Below are positions 25,961 through 33,961 of a stretch of 64,000 nucleotides of DNA, one piece after another (the first letter of the stretch is position 1; every line of letters starts with the position of its first letter). The notes beneath the pieces were generated by a model that saw nothing but the letters and a program-made list of their open reading frames with translations, made no database searches and had not been told where the DNA came from. A program made the translations under genes and the position numbers. The DNA comes from Ruegeria atlantica (lineage in GTDB: Bacteria > Pseudomonadota > Alphaproteobacteria > Rhodobacterales > Rhodobacteraceae). The stretch covers positions 62,001 to 126,000 of the forward strand of contig NZ_WQFE01000012.1 of NCBI RefSeq assembly GCF_013033965.1. Reading direction: 5' to 3'.

Positions 25961-28144
25961 ATGTCATTGCGCCTTGTCTGCCTGACATCTGCCTTTGCCC
26001 TGACCGCCGGTCAGGCTGTGGCAGAGAAGAATTTCAACCGAATTGCGTCATTCCCCGTCGTCAAGAACATGGCCGAGGGGGCCGATACCAACCGCGAAAC
26101 CTCACCCGAGATTATCGCGGCGACAGCGGACGGCATGACACTGGTCTATACCGACAGCCCGCTGGGCGTGATCGGGATGGTCGATATCACCGACCCCGCA
26201 AACCCCACGCCTTTGGGCGCAATGGGTGTAGGCGGTGAGCCGACCTCCGTCGGTATCGTTGGCGCGACGGCGTTTGTGGGTGTGAACACCTCTGAAAGCT
26301 ACACAGTCCCTTCGGGCAAACTGATCTCGGTCGATATCGCGGGTAAGGCCGAAACTGGTGGCTGTGATCTGGGCGGCCAGCCAGACAGCGTCGCCATCGC
26401 CCCCGATGGCAGCTTTGTTGCTGTTGCGATCGAGAACGAGCGTGACGAAGACCTGAACGATGGCATCATCCCGCAATTGCCAGCCGGTTCGTTGGCGCTG
26501 GTACCACTGAAAGATGGCGCGTTGGACTGCGCGGGCATGAAGATAGCCTCGCTGACTGGGCTGGCGGAGGTTGCGCCTACTGATCCAGAAGCGGAATTCG
26601 TGGACATCAATGATCTGGGTGAAACAGTAGTAACCCTGCAGGAGAACAACCACATCGCAGTCGTCGACAAAGATGGCAACGTGGTCAGCCATTTCTCCGC
26701 AGGCGCGGTTGATCTGGAAGGCATCGATGCCACCGACGAACGCGGCGCACTGATCTTCACTGAAAGCCAAAAGGGCCGCCTGCGCGAGCCTGATGCGGTG
26801 AAATGGATCGACGACAACCATTTCGCCACTGCCAACGAAGGTGACTACAAAGGCGGTTCGCGCGGCTGGACGATCTTCCACAAGGACGGCACCGTTGTGT
26901 ATGAGAACGGCACCGATTTCGAGAAGGCCATCATCCAGATCGGTCACTACCCCGACAAACGCTCGGACGCCAAAGGCGTAGAGCCTGAAAGCGTAACCGC
27001 AGCGACCTTTGACGGTACGCCAATGATCTTTGTGGGCGCCGAGCGCGCCTCGGTCGTCGGTGTCTATGATGCCACCGACCCTGCAAACCCGGTCCTGAAA
27101 CAGCTGCTGCCTTCGGGCGTTGGGCCGGAAGGCTACGTTGCCATCCCCGAGCGCAATCTGCTGGTCTCGGCCAACGAAAAAGACCTGATCGAAGATGGCG
27201 GCCCGCGTGCGCATGTTTCGATTTTTGAGTATCAGGACGCCCCCGCCAACTATCCGCATTTGACCTCGGAAGGCACGGATGAGCTGATCGGTTGGGGTGC
27301 CCTCTCCGGCCTGGTCGCGGGTGAAGATGGTATGATCTATGCGGTCAACGACAGCTTTTATGGCTTCCAGCCCTCGATCTTCAAGATCGACCCCAGTCAG
27401 CAACCGGCCCGCATCGTGGATGTGATCCGCATCCATCGCCAAGACGGAAACCCGGCACAAAAGCTGGACCTTGAAGGCATCACGCTGGACGGCAAGGGTG
27501 GCTTCTACGTCGCTTCCGAAGGCCGCACCGACCGGGTTATCCCGCACGCAATCTACCATGTGTCCGCAGATGGCCTGATCAAGGACCGCGAGGACGAGAT
27601 CGGCCTGCCGCCAGAATTGATGGCTGTTGAGAAGCGCTTCGGCTTCGAGGGTATCACCAAGGTCGGCAACACCCTGTGGATGGCGGTTCAGCGAGAATGG
27701 AAGGACGACCCCGAGGACCACGTGAAACTGGTGGCCTACAACCTTGAGACCAAGGAATGGGGGGCGGTGCACTACCCAAAAGCTGAACCCGAAAAAGGCT
27801 GGGTCGGCCTGTCGGAAATCGTGGCCTTCGGGGACCATGTCTATGTCATTGAGCGCGACAACCAGCATGACCACCGTGCCGTGACCAAAAAGGTCTATCG
27901 CATCCCGCTGTCGGAAATGAACCCGGCCCCGCTGAGTGGTGAACTGCCAGTTGTCAGTAAGGAAGAGGTCCGCGACCTACTGCCCGATCTGGCCTCGACC
28001 GGCGGTTACGTTCTGGACAAGATCGAAGGTCTGGCCATCCTGCCCTCGGGTGAGGCGTTTGTGATGACCGACAATGACGGTGTCGACGATTCCTCAGGCG
28101 AAACGATGTTCTGGTCAATCGGTTCGGTAACCGCCGGGCACTGA
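25961..28144 (+). CDS. Secreted phytase-like (esterase-like) protein
   Basis: The 727-aa protein has a signal peptide (residues 1-21, ending GQAVAEK) and then beta-propeller-like repeats of the MVDITDPANPTPLG and VYDATDPANPVLKQ type. The second half (from about residue 430) matches the phytase-like family, with LDLEGITLDGKGGFYVASEGRTDRV, FGFEGITKVGNTLWMAVQRE and a C-terminal LEGLAILPSGEAFVMTDNDGVDDSSGET in pieces. Family members are thought to be periplasmic or extracellular phosphoesterases. The Pho box upstream supports a role in phosphate scavenging. AGAGAGGA precedes the ATG. Confidence 0.8.
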   Translation: MSLRLVCLTSAFALTAGQAVAEKNFNRIASFPVVKNMAEGADTNRETSPEIIAATADGMTLVYTDSPLGVIGMVDITDPANPTPLGAMGVGGEPTSVGIVGATAFVGVNTSESYTVPSGKLISVDIAGKAETGGCDLGGQPDSVAIAPDGSFVAVAIENERDEDLNDGIIPQLPAGSLALVPLKDGALDCAGMKIASLTGLAEVAPTDPEAEFVDINDLGETVVTLQENNHIAVVDKDGNVVSHFSAGAVDLEGIDATDERGALIFTESQKGRLREPDAVKWIDDNHFATANEGDYKGGSRGWTIFHKDGTVVYENGTDFEKAIIQIGHYPDKRSDAKGVEPESVTAATFDGTPMIFVGAERASVVGVYDATDPANPVLKQLLPSGVGPEGYVAIPERNLLVSANEKDLIEDGGPRAHVSIFEYQDAPANYPHLTSEGTDELIGWGALSGLVAGEDGMIYAVNDSFYGFQPSIFKIDPSQQPARIVDVIRIHRQDGNPAQKLDLEGITLDGKGGFYVASEGRTDRVIPHAIYHVSADGLIKDREDEIGLPPELMAVEKRFGFEGITKVGNTLWMAVQREWKDDPEDHVKLVAYNLETKEWGAVHYPKAEPEKGWVGLSEIVAFGDHVYVIERDNQHDHRAVTKKVYRIPLSEMNPAPLSGELPVVSKEEVRDLLPDLASTGGYVLDKIEGLAILPSGEAFVMTDNDGVDDSSGETMFWSIGSVTAGH

Positions 28145-28163
28145 GCGGCCCACAATATGCACA

Positions 28164-28198
28164 AAGGCCCCGCGCAAAACGTGCGGGGTTTCTTTTTG
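28164..28198 (+). terminator. Rho-independent terminator after the phytase-like gene
   Basis: A stem CCCCGC/GCGGGG around a short A-rich loop is followed by TTTCTTTTT. It lies about 25 bases after the stop at 28144. Confidence 0.8.
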
Positions 28199-28233
28199 CG
28201 AAAGCTTCCCAACCCGAAGTACGTTCGCCACTC

Positions 28234-29013
28234 TTATTGGTCGACAGTTGATGGTGCAGCGCCCTTCGACAAAGCATCCTCAAATATCTGTGCGATTTGC
28301 GCGTCGCTCGGCAGGGCTTGGTCATTGGTTGTTTCCGAAAACCAAAGGAACCTACCCAGTTTCTGTTCAGACTGATAAATGCGCAAAACAAGCTCGGCCT
28401 GCGAGATATCGAAGGCTTGTGGATCAGTCACCCGAAACAGGAAAACGCCGCTATAGGCCCGCTCAGGAAATTGCAGAAACGACTGTGCGTCATGATAAGC
28501 CAACCAATGCGTTTCATTGAAAAGAACGAACTCAACGTCATCAGTGACCTGTTTCGTGACCAGCGGCCGCCCTTTTGCATCCTGAACATAGCCCGCCAAA
28601 CTGGTCAGGTCGAACGGACCAGCTCGGTAAACTTCTTCGGCTGGGCCCTGCCCCACACGAACTTCGGCGATCTTCGACGCATATCCACCGTCAATCATCC
28701 TGTCGCAGATCAATGCGCAGTCCGGGGATTGTGATCCGACGACCAGAACACTGGCATCATGCATGTCGATGGCCTCAGGCAACACCGCATCTGACAGAAA
28801 CTCACCCGCTTCGCCGTCTTGCACGAAGCTGTTCAGGGCAGGAATCCCAAAGACGCCGAAAACCGCAAGAACAAGCATTCCGCCCCCTACGATCTTTGAA
28901 CCGCGTCCGTTCCGAAAAAGCAGAAATGTCCCGATCAAACAAAACAGACCGACAGCGATGTACGGCGACAAAACGAGTAGCGCATACAGGATGCCAAGAT
29001 CACCTTCGCCCAT
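28234..29013 (-). CDS. Membrane-anchored protein, unknown
   Basis: This 259-aa protein has two N-terminal hydrophobic helices (about residues 8-32 and 38-60) and then a soluble domain of about 190 residues, probably periplasmic. The soluble part contains SQSPDCALICDRMIDGGYASK with two close Cys residues that could form a disulfide, plus aromatic-rich strands (ETHWLAYHDAQSFLQFPERAY). No family was recognised. It is monocistronic, converges on the phytase-like gene and is transcribed away from the hsp20 terminator. Confidence 0.7.
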   Translation of the reverse strand: MGEGDLGILYALLVLSPYIAVGLFCLIGTFLLFRNGRGSKIVGGGMLVLAVFGVFGIPALNSFVQDGEAGEFLSDAVLPEAIDMHDASVLVVGSQSPDCALICDRMIDGGYASKIAEVRVGQGPAEEVYRAGPFDLTSLAGYVQDAKGRPLVTKQVTDDVEFVLFNETHWLAYHDAQSFLQFPERAYSGVFLFRVTDPQAFDISQAELVLRIYQSEQKLGRFLWFSETTNDQALPSDAQIAQIFEDALSKGAAPSTVDQ

Positions 29014-29118
29014 ATGTCGCTCCCCGCTTCGGCTTGTTTACTTGCAGGTGACCTTCTCACTCAAAGTCAGGTGCGGCAAGCAGGTTCGGCAACTCGCAAA
29101 TCCACATGGCAAACAAAC

Positions 29119-29150
29119 AACGCCCCGCGCCTGGAGGAACGCGGGGCGTA
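29119..29150 (-). terminator. Rho-independent terminator after hsp20
   Basis: On the minus strand CGCCCCGC and GCGGGGCG (29121-29128 and 29141-29148) form a stem. The read-through side carries TTGTTTGTTTG. It is placed about 50 bases past the hsp20 stop. Confidence 0.75.
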
Positions 29151-29200
29151 TGGTGCGATAATCCAGAGAGGAACGATTATCGCGGCGTATTAGTGTCGCC

Positions 29201-29668
29201 TTAGTTCACGGCTTTGGCGTCCACTACATCCTTTTCGATGGCCTTGGCCGAAGAAATCTCGATCCGGCGTGGCTTCAGTGCTTCGGGCACTTCACGCTTC
29301 AGGTCGATGTTCAGCATGCCGTCTTCGTGGTTGGCGCCGGTGACGCGCACGTGATCGGCCAGCGCAAAGCGACGTTCGAACGCGCGGTTGGCGATGCCAC
29401 GGTGCAGATAGCTGCGCTCTTTGTCTTCGGCGGCTTTTTTGCCGGCCACGATAAGGGCATTTTCTTTCACTTCGACCGACAGGTCATTTTCCGAAAAGCC
29501 GGCGACAGCAACCGAGATGCGATAGGTGTCGGCATCGGTCTTTTCGATGTTATACGGCGGGTAGCTCGGCTGAGCCACGTCATTGGTCAGCACGCGATCC
29601 ATCATGTCGGCGATCTGGTCGAAACCAACGGTGGCACGGTGCAGCGGTGCAAAATCAAAACTACGCAT
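29201..29668 (-). CDS. Small heat-shock protein (Hsp20/IbpA type)
   Basis: The 155-aa protein has an alpha-crystallin domain at about residues 38-128. Family landmarks are PPYNIEKTDADTYRISVAVAGF, LHRGIANRAFERRFALADHV and GMLNIDLKREVPEALKPRRIEI (in pieces), with the I-x-I-like C-terminal RIEI at 135-138. Such proteins bind unfolding proteins without ATP. Expression is probably heat-induced at two levels: a sigma-32-like promoter and a ROSE-like thermometer lie immediately upstream. A terminator follows. Confidence 0.95.
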   Translation of the reverse strand: MRSFDFAPLHRATVGFDQIADMMDRVLTNDVAQPSYPPYNIEKTDADTYRISVAVAGFSENDLSVEVKENALIVAGKKAAEDKERSYLHRGIANRAFERRFALADHVRVTGANHEDGMLNIDLKREVPEALKPRRIEISSAKAIEKDVVDAKAVN

Positions 29669-29675
29669 GTGTCAT

Positions 29676-29722
29676 ATCCTCATATCAGAGCGATCTGTGT
29701 TTTGCCCTCCGTTCGGACGGGC
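29676..29722 (-). promoter_or_regulatory. ROSE-like RNA thermometer in the hsp20 leader
   Basis: In the minus-strand transcript AUCGCUC (29694-29688) can pair with GAGGAU (29681-29676), leaving one bulged G. The latter is the ribosome-binding site of hsp20, seven bases before its ATG. This UYGCU-AGGA pairing with a bulged G is the hallmark of ROSE elements. A second hairpin upstream (GCCCGTCCG/CGGAGGGC, 29704-29722) fits the multi-stem ROSE layout. Confidence 0.65.
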
Positions 29723-29766
29723 ATCGGGTTGATACGGGCCCCGCTTGTGGCGACCCGACACAATTC

Positions 29767-29795
29767 ACATGGGTAGCGATTTGAGCGAGTTCAAC
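29767..29795 (-). promoter_or_regulatory. Sigma-32-like promoter of hsp20
   Basis: On the minus strand GTTGAA (29795-29790) and ACCCATGT (29774-29767) are separated by 15 bases. They resemble the RpoH consensus CTTGAA / CCCCATNT. The -35 element overlaps the stop codon of the upstream protease gene. The leader would be about 90 bases long and would contain the ROSE-like element. Confidence 0.55.
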
Positions 29796-30606
29796 CCCCG
29801 CCCGAACTGATGAACTTCGCACCAGAATTCGACTTGCCCGACCCGACCTTCAAACGGCGTATCGTTGCCTGTGGGCGCGGGGCATCCCGTCGCAAATCCG
29901 CTTTGAGTTCGGCAACGATTCCAGATAGTTCCATACCAAACCCGACTTTCTGATACCCGTTGGACGCGACCGCAGATACCACGGACAGAATCTGCCAGCG
30001 CGGGCCGTTTCTGGCCAACAAGGCAGAACCGGAGGACCCAAAGGTGATATCGCAGTTGAACGTGATCAATCCCTGGTCTCGATCCAGTATTCGGCAGGAC
30101 CTTTCGCGTGTAATCGCCTCTGATCGACCGCGTCCGTATGATGCCAGGCTGACCTCATTTCCCGTGACCCGGCCCTGATGCAGGGCAAATGGGTCGGCAA
30201 TGGAATAAGGGATCGGTTCGTCCAGACGCATTAGAGCCACATCAACCTTCACGCGCGGCGCGGACACCGGACCATTTACCACGAAATCCGGGTGCGCCGC
30301 GATTTGAACAACCTTGCGGTCGGCCAGCGCGTCCTTGCCGCTTAGCCCGGCCCGAAAGGTCACCATTCCCGGCGGGTACGGTTCGCCGGTAGCCTTGTCC
30401 AGCGCACAATGCGCGGCGGTCAAAACCAAATCCTGCGCAATCAGGGTGCCCGTGCAAAACCCGTCATCGCCTATGTCCAGACGTCCAACCGCCTCCCACC
30501 CGTAAAGGTCGTCGCGATCCGTCAGTTTGCGTTTGGCGGCTTGGGCGTAAGTTGCAGTGGCGGAAACGGAAAACAGCAACAAAAGATTCAGAAATAGACG
30601 ACTCAT
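29791..30606 (-). CDS. Secreted trypsin-like serine protease
   Basis: The 271-aa protein has a signal peptide (residues 1-22, ending TYAQA) and a trypsin-family S1 fold. The catalytic triad is His66 (TAAHC), Asp122 (VDVALMRL) and Ser192 in FGSSGSA. The last is a variant of GDSGGP in which the Asp and the second Gly are replaced. The fold should be exported to the periplasm or medium. Its start overlaps the stop of the upstream paralogue by four bases. Both end with a similar short motif (GAKFI here, GARFI there) after a Gly/Ser-rich stretch. Confidence 0.85.
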   Translation of the reverse strand: MSRLFLNLLLLFSVSATATYAQAAKRKLTDRDDLYGWEAVGRLDIGDDGFCTGTLIAQDLVLTAAHCALDKATGEPYPPGMVTFRAGLSGKDALADRKVVQIAAHPDFVVNGPVSAPRVKVDVALMRLDEPIPYSIADPFALHQGRVTGNEVSLASYGRGRSEAITRERSCRILDRDQGLITFNCDITFGSSGSALLARNGPRWQILSVVSAVASNGYQKVGFGMELSGIVAELKADLRRDAPRPQATIRRLKVGSGKSNSGAKFISSGGG

Positions 30607-31397
30607 GGTTTAATAAACCTTGCTCCAATATTGCGGCGTGTCCCACCATTGGATGAGGACGCGCCAAATCCGCGACCGGCCGACAACTCGGCCTGCAACA
30701 ATTCCAGTGAATCCTCGACGGCGGTCCCGACCGCCACGCGCTGTCCGTTGAATTCGGCCTTTGCCGCAACAACCGAAACGATGCGTGGCCGATCCCCTTC
30801 AAATGAAAAAACCGGCGCGCCTGACGACCCGAACTCAACGTCGCAAGACAACACCAAAACGTTGGATCTGCGCGTCATGACCGAGCACACTTCTTGTAGC
30901 GAGGGGGCCTCGGCCCGGTCCTGCGCATAAGACACGACCCCCACTTCTGCGCCATGTGCCGGACGATCTCCGGTCTCAAAGGGGATCACAGTGGTATTTC
31001 GGATCGGCTGCCACAGCTCAATCAGCGCGATGTCATTATATAGCCGCGAGGCGGTCGCCTCGGTGCTGAATTCATACTCTGGGTGGACAACAGCCCGACG
31101 CGCAGACCGATAGGCAGACGCGCGACCAAGACGCCAGGCGGCCAGAAATTCAACCTCGGCCAGATCAACACGCTGACCGGTCACCTTGTCGAACAGACAA
31201 TGAGCGGCCGTCAAAACAAGGGTCGGAGAAATCAGCGTCCCGGTGCAAAACCCGGCGCCGTCCTTGATATCCAGCCGCCCGACAGCCATCCACGCACGCC
31301 CGGCATCAGTAGTGTCCAGGCTTTTCAACCCGGTGTCCTGAGCTGTGGCGGACAATGGCGTCAAAGCCAGCGCCAATGCTGTGATCCAGTTTCGCAA
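30603..31397 (-). CDS. Secreted trypsin-like serine protease (paralogue)
   Basis: The 264-aa protein has a signal peptide (residues 1-20, ending ATAQD) and the S1 triad at the same positions as its neighbour: His66, Asp122 (YNDIALIEL) and Ser192 (FGSSGAP). It shares the AVGRLDI / GFCTGTLI-VLTAAHC framework with the downstream protease, so the two look like a tandem duplication. Both keep the full triad. The substrate is unknown. It is the first gene of the pair and converges on nothing. Its upstream neighbour glcF is read in the same direction. Confidence 0.85.
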   Translation of the reverse strand: MRNWITALALALTPLSATAQDTGLKSLDTTDAGRAWMAVGRLDIKDGAGFCTGTLISPTLVLTAAHCLFDKVTGQRVDLAEVEFLAAWRLGRASAYRSARRAVVHPEYEFSTEATASRLYNDIALIELWQPIRNTTVIPFETGDRPAHGAEVGVVSYAQDRAEAPSLQEVCSVMTRRSNVLVLSCDVEFGSSGAPVFSFEGDRPRIVSVVAAKAEFNGQRVAVGTAVEDSLELLQAELSAGRGFGASSSNGGTRRNIGARFIKP

Positions 31398-31515
31398 TCG
31401 GCACTCCGGCTTTGCTATCGGCTTATTTTCCTACGCCTCTGGTGCGGCAAAAATAGGGCGATGGAACCCGTGTCGTTTTATCGTGTCGAGTGGTGCGCAA
31501 CTGCATCAGGCTGGT

Positions 31516-32832
31516 CTATATGAGGATCGGAACCTCTGATCTGGCTTGTTTATGCAACGCCCGCGGCTTCGGCCCGCCTGTTGCCCAATCCAGTAACTCG
31601 ACCGTATGCAGCACGGGTATGTCCGTGCCAGACCCGATCTGCATCATACATCCGATGTTTCCGGCCGCGATCACATCCGGTTTTTTGGCCTCAAGTGTTT
31701 TGATCTTGCGTTGCTTCAGTTGTCCCGAAATCTCGGGCTGCATCAGGTTGTAGGTCCCCGCACTGCCGCAGCACAAATGACTATCAGAAGGCTCTAACAC
31801 TGTGAAACCGGCCTGTTTCAACAGCGTTTTTGGGTGCGTTTTGATCTTTTGACCATGCTGTAGAGAACATGCCGCATGATAAGCCACGGTCAGGTTCATG
31901 TCTTCGCGCTGTGGTAACTCCAACTGCATCAGCAGTTCACTGACGTCCATTGCAACAGACGACACCCGTGCTGCGTCTTCGGCCAGGGGATCATTTCGAA
32001 ACATATGGCCATAATCCTTGACCGTGGTTCCACAGCCCGAGGTATTGATGACGATCGCATCCAATCCGTCGCCGTTCATCTCTTCTGTCCAGGATCTGAT
32101 ATTAGCTTTTGCGGCCTCATGGCTTTGGTGAGTTTTACCCATATGGTGGGTCAACGCACCGCAGCACCCGGCCCCCTTGGCCACAACGACCTCGCACCCC
32201 AGTCGGGTCAAAAGACGAATAGTTGCGTCGTTGATGTCGGTGTTCAAAGCCTTTTGCGCACAGCCTGTCATCAGAGCAACGCGCTTGTGCCGGGGACCTT
32301 TTGCCGCAAAGCTTTGCGGGTCGTCATTTCGACTGACCGGGGGAATGTATTTGGGGGCTATATCCAGCATGGCGCGCAACCGGGCGTCCGGAATCAGGAA
32401 GCGGAACGGACGACCCAGTTTGGCGCCGATCAAGGCCCAGCGGAACCGCATCGGATAAGGCAGGATCTGCGCCAGCACCCAGCGCAACGCACGATCCGAG
32501 AAGGGGCGTTTATAGTTTTCTTCGATGTATTCCCGCGCGTGATCGACCAGGTGCATGTAATGCACGCCCGAGGGACATGTGGTCATGCACGCAAGGCAGG
32601 ACAGGCAACGGTCGATGTGTTTGACCGTTTTCTCATCCGGCACCCGGTCGTTCTCAAGCATGTCCTTGATGAGGTAGATGCGACCGCGCGGGCTGTCTAA
32701 CTCGTCCCCCAAGACCTGATAGGTCGGACAAGTGGCGGTGCAAAACCCGCAATGGACGCAGTTCCGCAGGATGGCATTCGATCGTTGAATCGCCGGGTCT
32801 TGTAACTGCTTTTCGGTGAATGTCGTCTGCAT
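31516..32832 (-). CDS. glcF: Glycolate oxidase iron-sulfur subunit GlcF
   Basis: The 438-aa protein carries two CxxCxxCxxxC clusters at residues 25-35 (CVHCGFCTATC) and 76-86 (CLSCLACMTTC) that bind [4Fe-4S] centres. The C-terminal half has the CCG-type domains (GCCGALTHHMG and CCGSAGTYNL). GlcF passes electrons from the flavin subunits GlcD/GlcE to the quinone pool during glycolate oxidation to glyoxylate. It follows glcE by three bases. Confidence 0.95.
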   Translation of the reverse strand: MQTTFTEKQLQDPAIQRSNAILRNCVHCGFCTATCPTYQVLGDELDSPRGRIYLIKDMLENDRVPDEKTVKHIDRCLSCLACMTTCPSGVHYMHLVDHAREYIEENYKRPFSDRALRWVLAQILPYPMRFRWALIGAKLGRPFRFLIPDARLRAMLDIAPKYIPPVSRNDDPQSFAAKGPRHKRVALMTGCAQKALNTDINDATIRLLTRLGCEVVVAKGAGCCGALTHHMGKTHQSHEAAKANIRSWTEEMNGDGLDAIVINTSGCGTTVKDYGHMFRNDPLAEDAARVSSVAMDVSELLMQLELPQREDMNLTVAYHAACSLQHGQKIKTHPKTLLKQAGFTVLEPSDSHLCCGSAGTYNLMQPEISGQLKQRKIKTLEAKKPDVIAAGNIGCMMQIGSGTDIPVLHTVELLDWATGGPKPRALHKQARSEVPILI

Positions 32833-32835
32833 TGA

Positions 32836-33936
32836 CTACCCCATAAGCCCCGGATTGAACACACCGCGCGGATCACACTGCTGCCGTATGCCCCTTGTTA
32901 GAGCCGAAATTCCTGCGCTTTCAGGCTGGAACCTTCCCAGCTTATCTATGGTTTCAGGTTCTGCCCGCGCGATGGACGCGTGACCTTCGAACGCCCCCAA
33001 CTGCGCCCGCAAATCAGTTCCAACGGGCACCAAGGCCCAGATCAACCCACCACCCCAATCCAGCAGCGTCTGGTCTGCCTGGATGCGCTCGACGATTTCC
33101 GGCGCATCTGTAGGTTTGACCGAAATGCGCCAGACGTCGCCGTTCTGGCTGTGAAATCCGGCGACGTCGCGCAAGTCGGCCCACAAGGCGCCGGACTGCT
33201 CCTGCTCGGTAACCTCGCCGAAACCGGACAGCACGAATTTCATTTGGTTCAACCGATAGGTCACAGACTGTGCGAAGCCCTCGAGGCGCAATAAGGCGCA
33301 TCCCCTGTCCGGGTCATAAGCCGCGCCGCTGACTTCAAACGGGGATTTCAAAGCAGCGGACAGCGCCGCTATTCCAGTCGTCACATCGGGCACCTGAACG
33401 GAGAGGGTGGCAGAGACTTCGGGCTTGGGCAGTACCTTCAGCGAAACTTCGGTCAGCACACCCAAAGTGCCCCAGGACCCCGCCATCAGCTTGACCAGAT
33501 CATAGCCGGTCACGTTTTTCATGACCCGCCCGCCATTTTTGACGATCTGACCCATGCCATCGACATAACGCACGCCCAACAGAAAATCGCGGCACGCTCC
33601 AGCCTGTACCCGCCGGGGCCCTGATACGTTGGCCGCCACAACACCGCCTATGGTCGGTGTGCCACTGGTTCCCAGCAGTCCCCGGTGATCCATAGGCTCG
33701 AACGCCAGTTGCTGGCCTTCTGCGTCCAATACCGCCTCGATCTCGGCCACCGGCGTGCCGGCCTTCGCCACCAGCGTCAGCGCGCCGGGTTCATATAGGG
33801 CGATGCCGGTCAGTCCGCTGGTTTCAATCGCTATGTCCGGAGCCATGACTCCCCGCGTACCGCCTCCCGCAATGCGCATTGGTTCATTCAACCCGGCCAC
33901 CATCTCGGCCAGTTCGGCTTCTGTCTTTGGCTTCAT
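32836..33936 (-). CDS. glcE: Glycolate oxidase FAD-binding subunit GlcE
   Basis: The 366-aa protein is a PCMH-type FAD protein. It has the N-terminal GGGTRG loop and the segment GLLGTSGTPTIGGVVAANVSGPRRVQAGACRDFLLGVRYVDG (in pieces), typical of GlcE. It is a shorter relative of GlcD and works as its partner. It lies three bases before glcF and 25 bases after glcD. Confidence 0.93.
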   Translation of the reverse strand: MKPKTEAELAEMVAGLNEPMRIAGGGTRGVMAPDIAIETSGLTGIALYEPGALTLVAKAGTPVAEIEAVLDAEGQQLAFEPMDHRGLLGTSGTPTIGGVVAANVSGPRRVQAGACRDFLLGVRYVDGMGQIVKNGGRVMKNVTGYDLVKLMAGSWGTLGVLTEVSLKVLPKPEVSATLSVQVPDVTTGIAALSAALKSPFEVSGAAYDPDRGCALLRLEGFAQSVTYRLNQMKFVLSGFGEVTEQEQSGALWADLRDVAGFHSQNGDVWRISVKPTDAPEIVERIQADQTLLDWGGGLIWALVPVGTDLRAQLGAFEGHASIARAEPETIDKLGRFQPESAGISALTRGIRQQCDPRGVFNPGLMG

Positions 33937-33961
33937 GACAATTCTTCTTTGTTAGAGCCTA

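Noticed and set aside
26102..27874. 590-aa open frame on the minus strand
   Set aside because: It is the antisense shadow of the phytase-like gene, which has a signal peptide, Pho box, ribosome-binding site and terminator.
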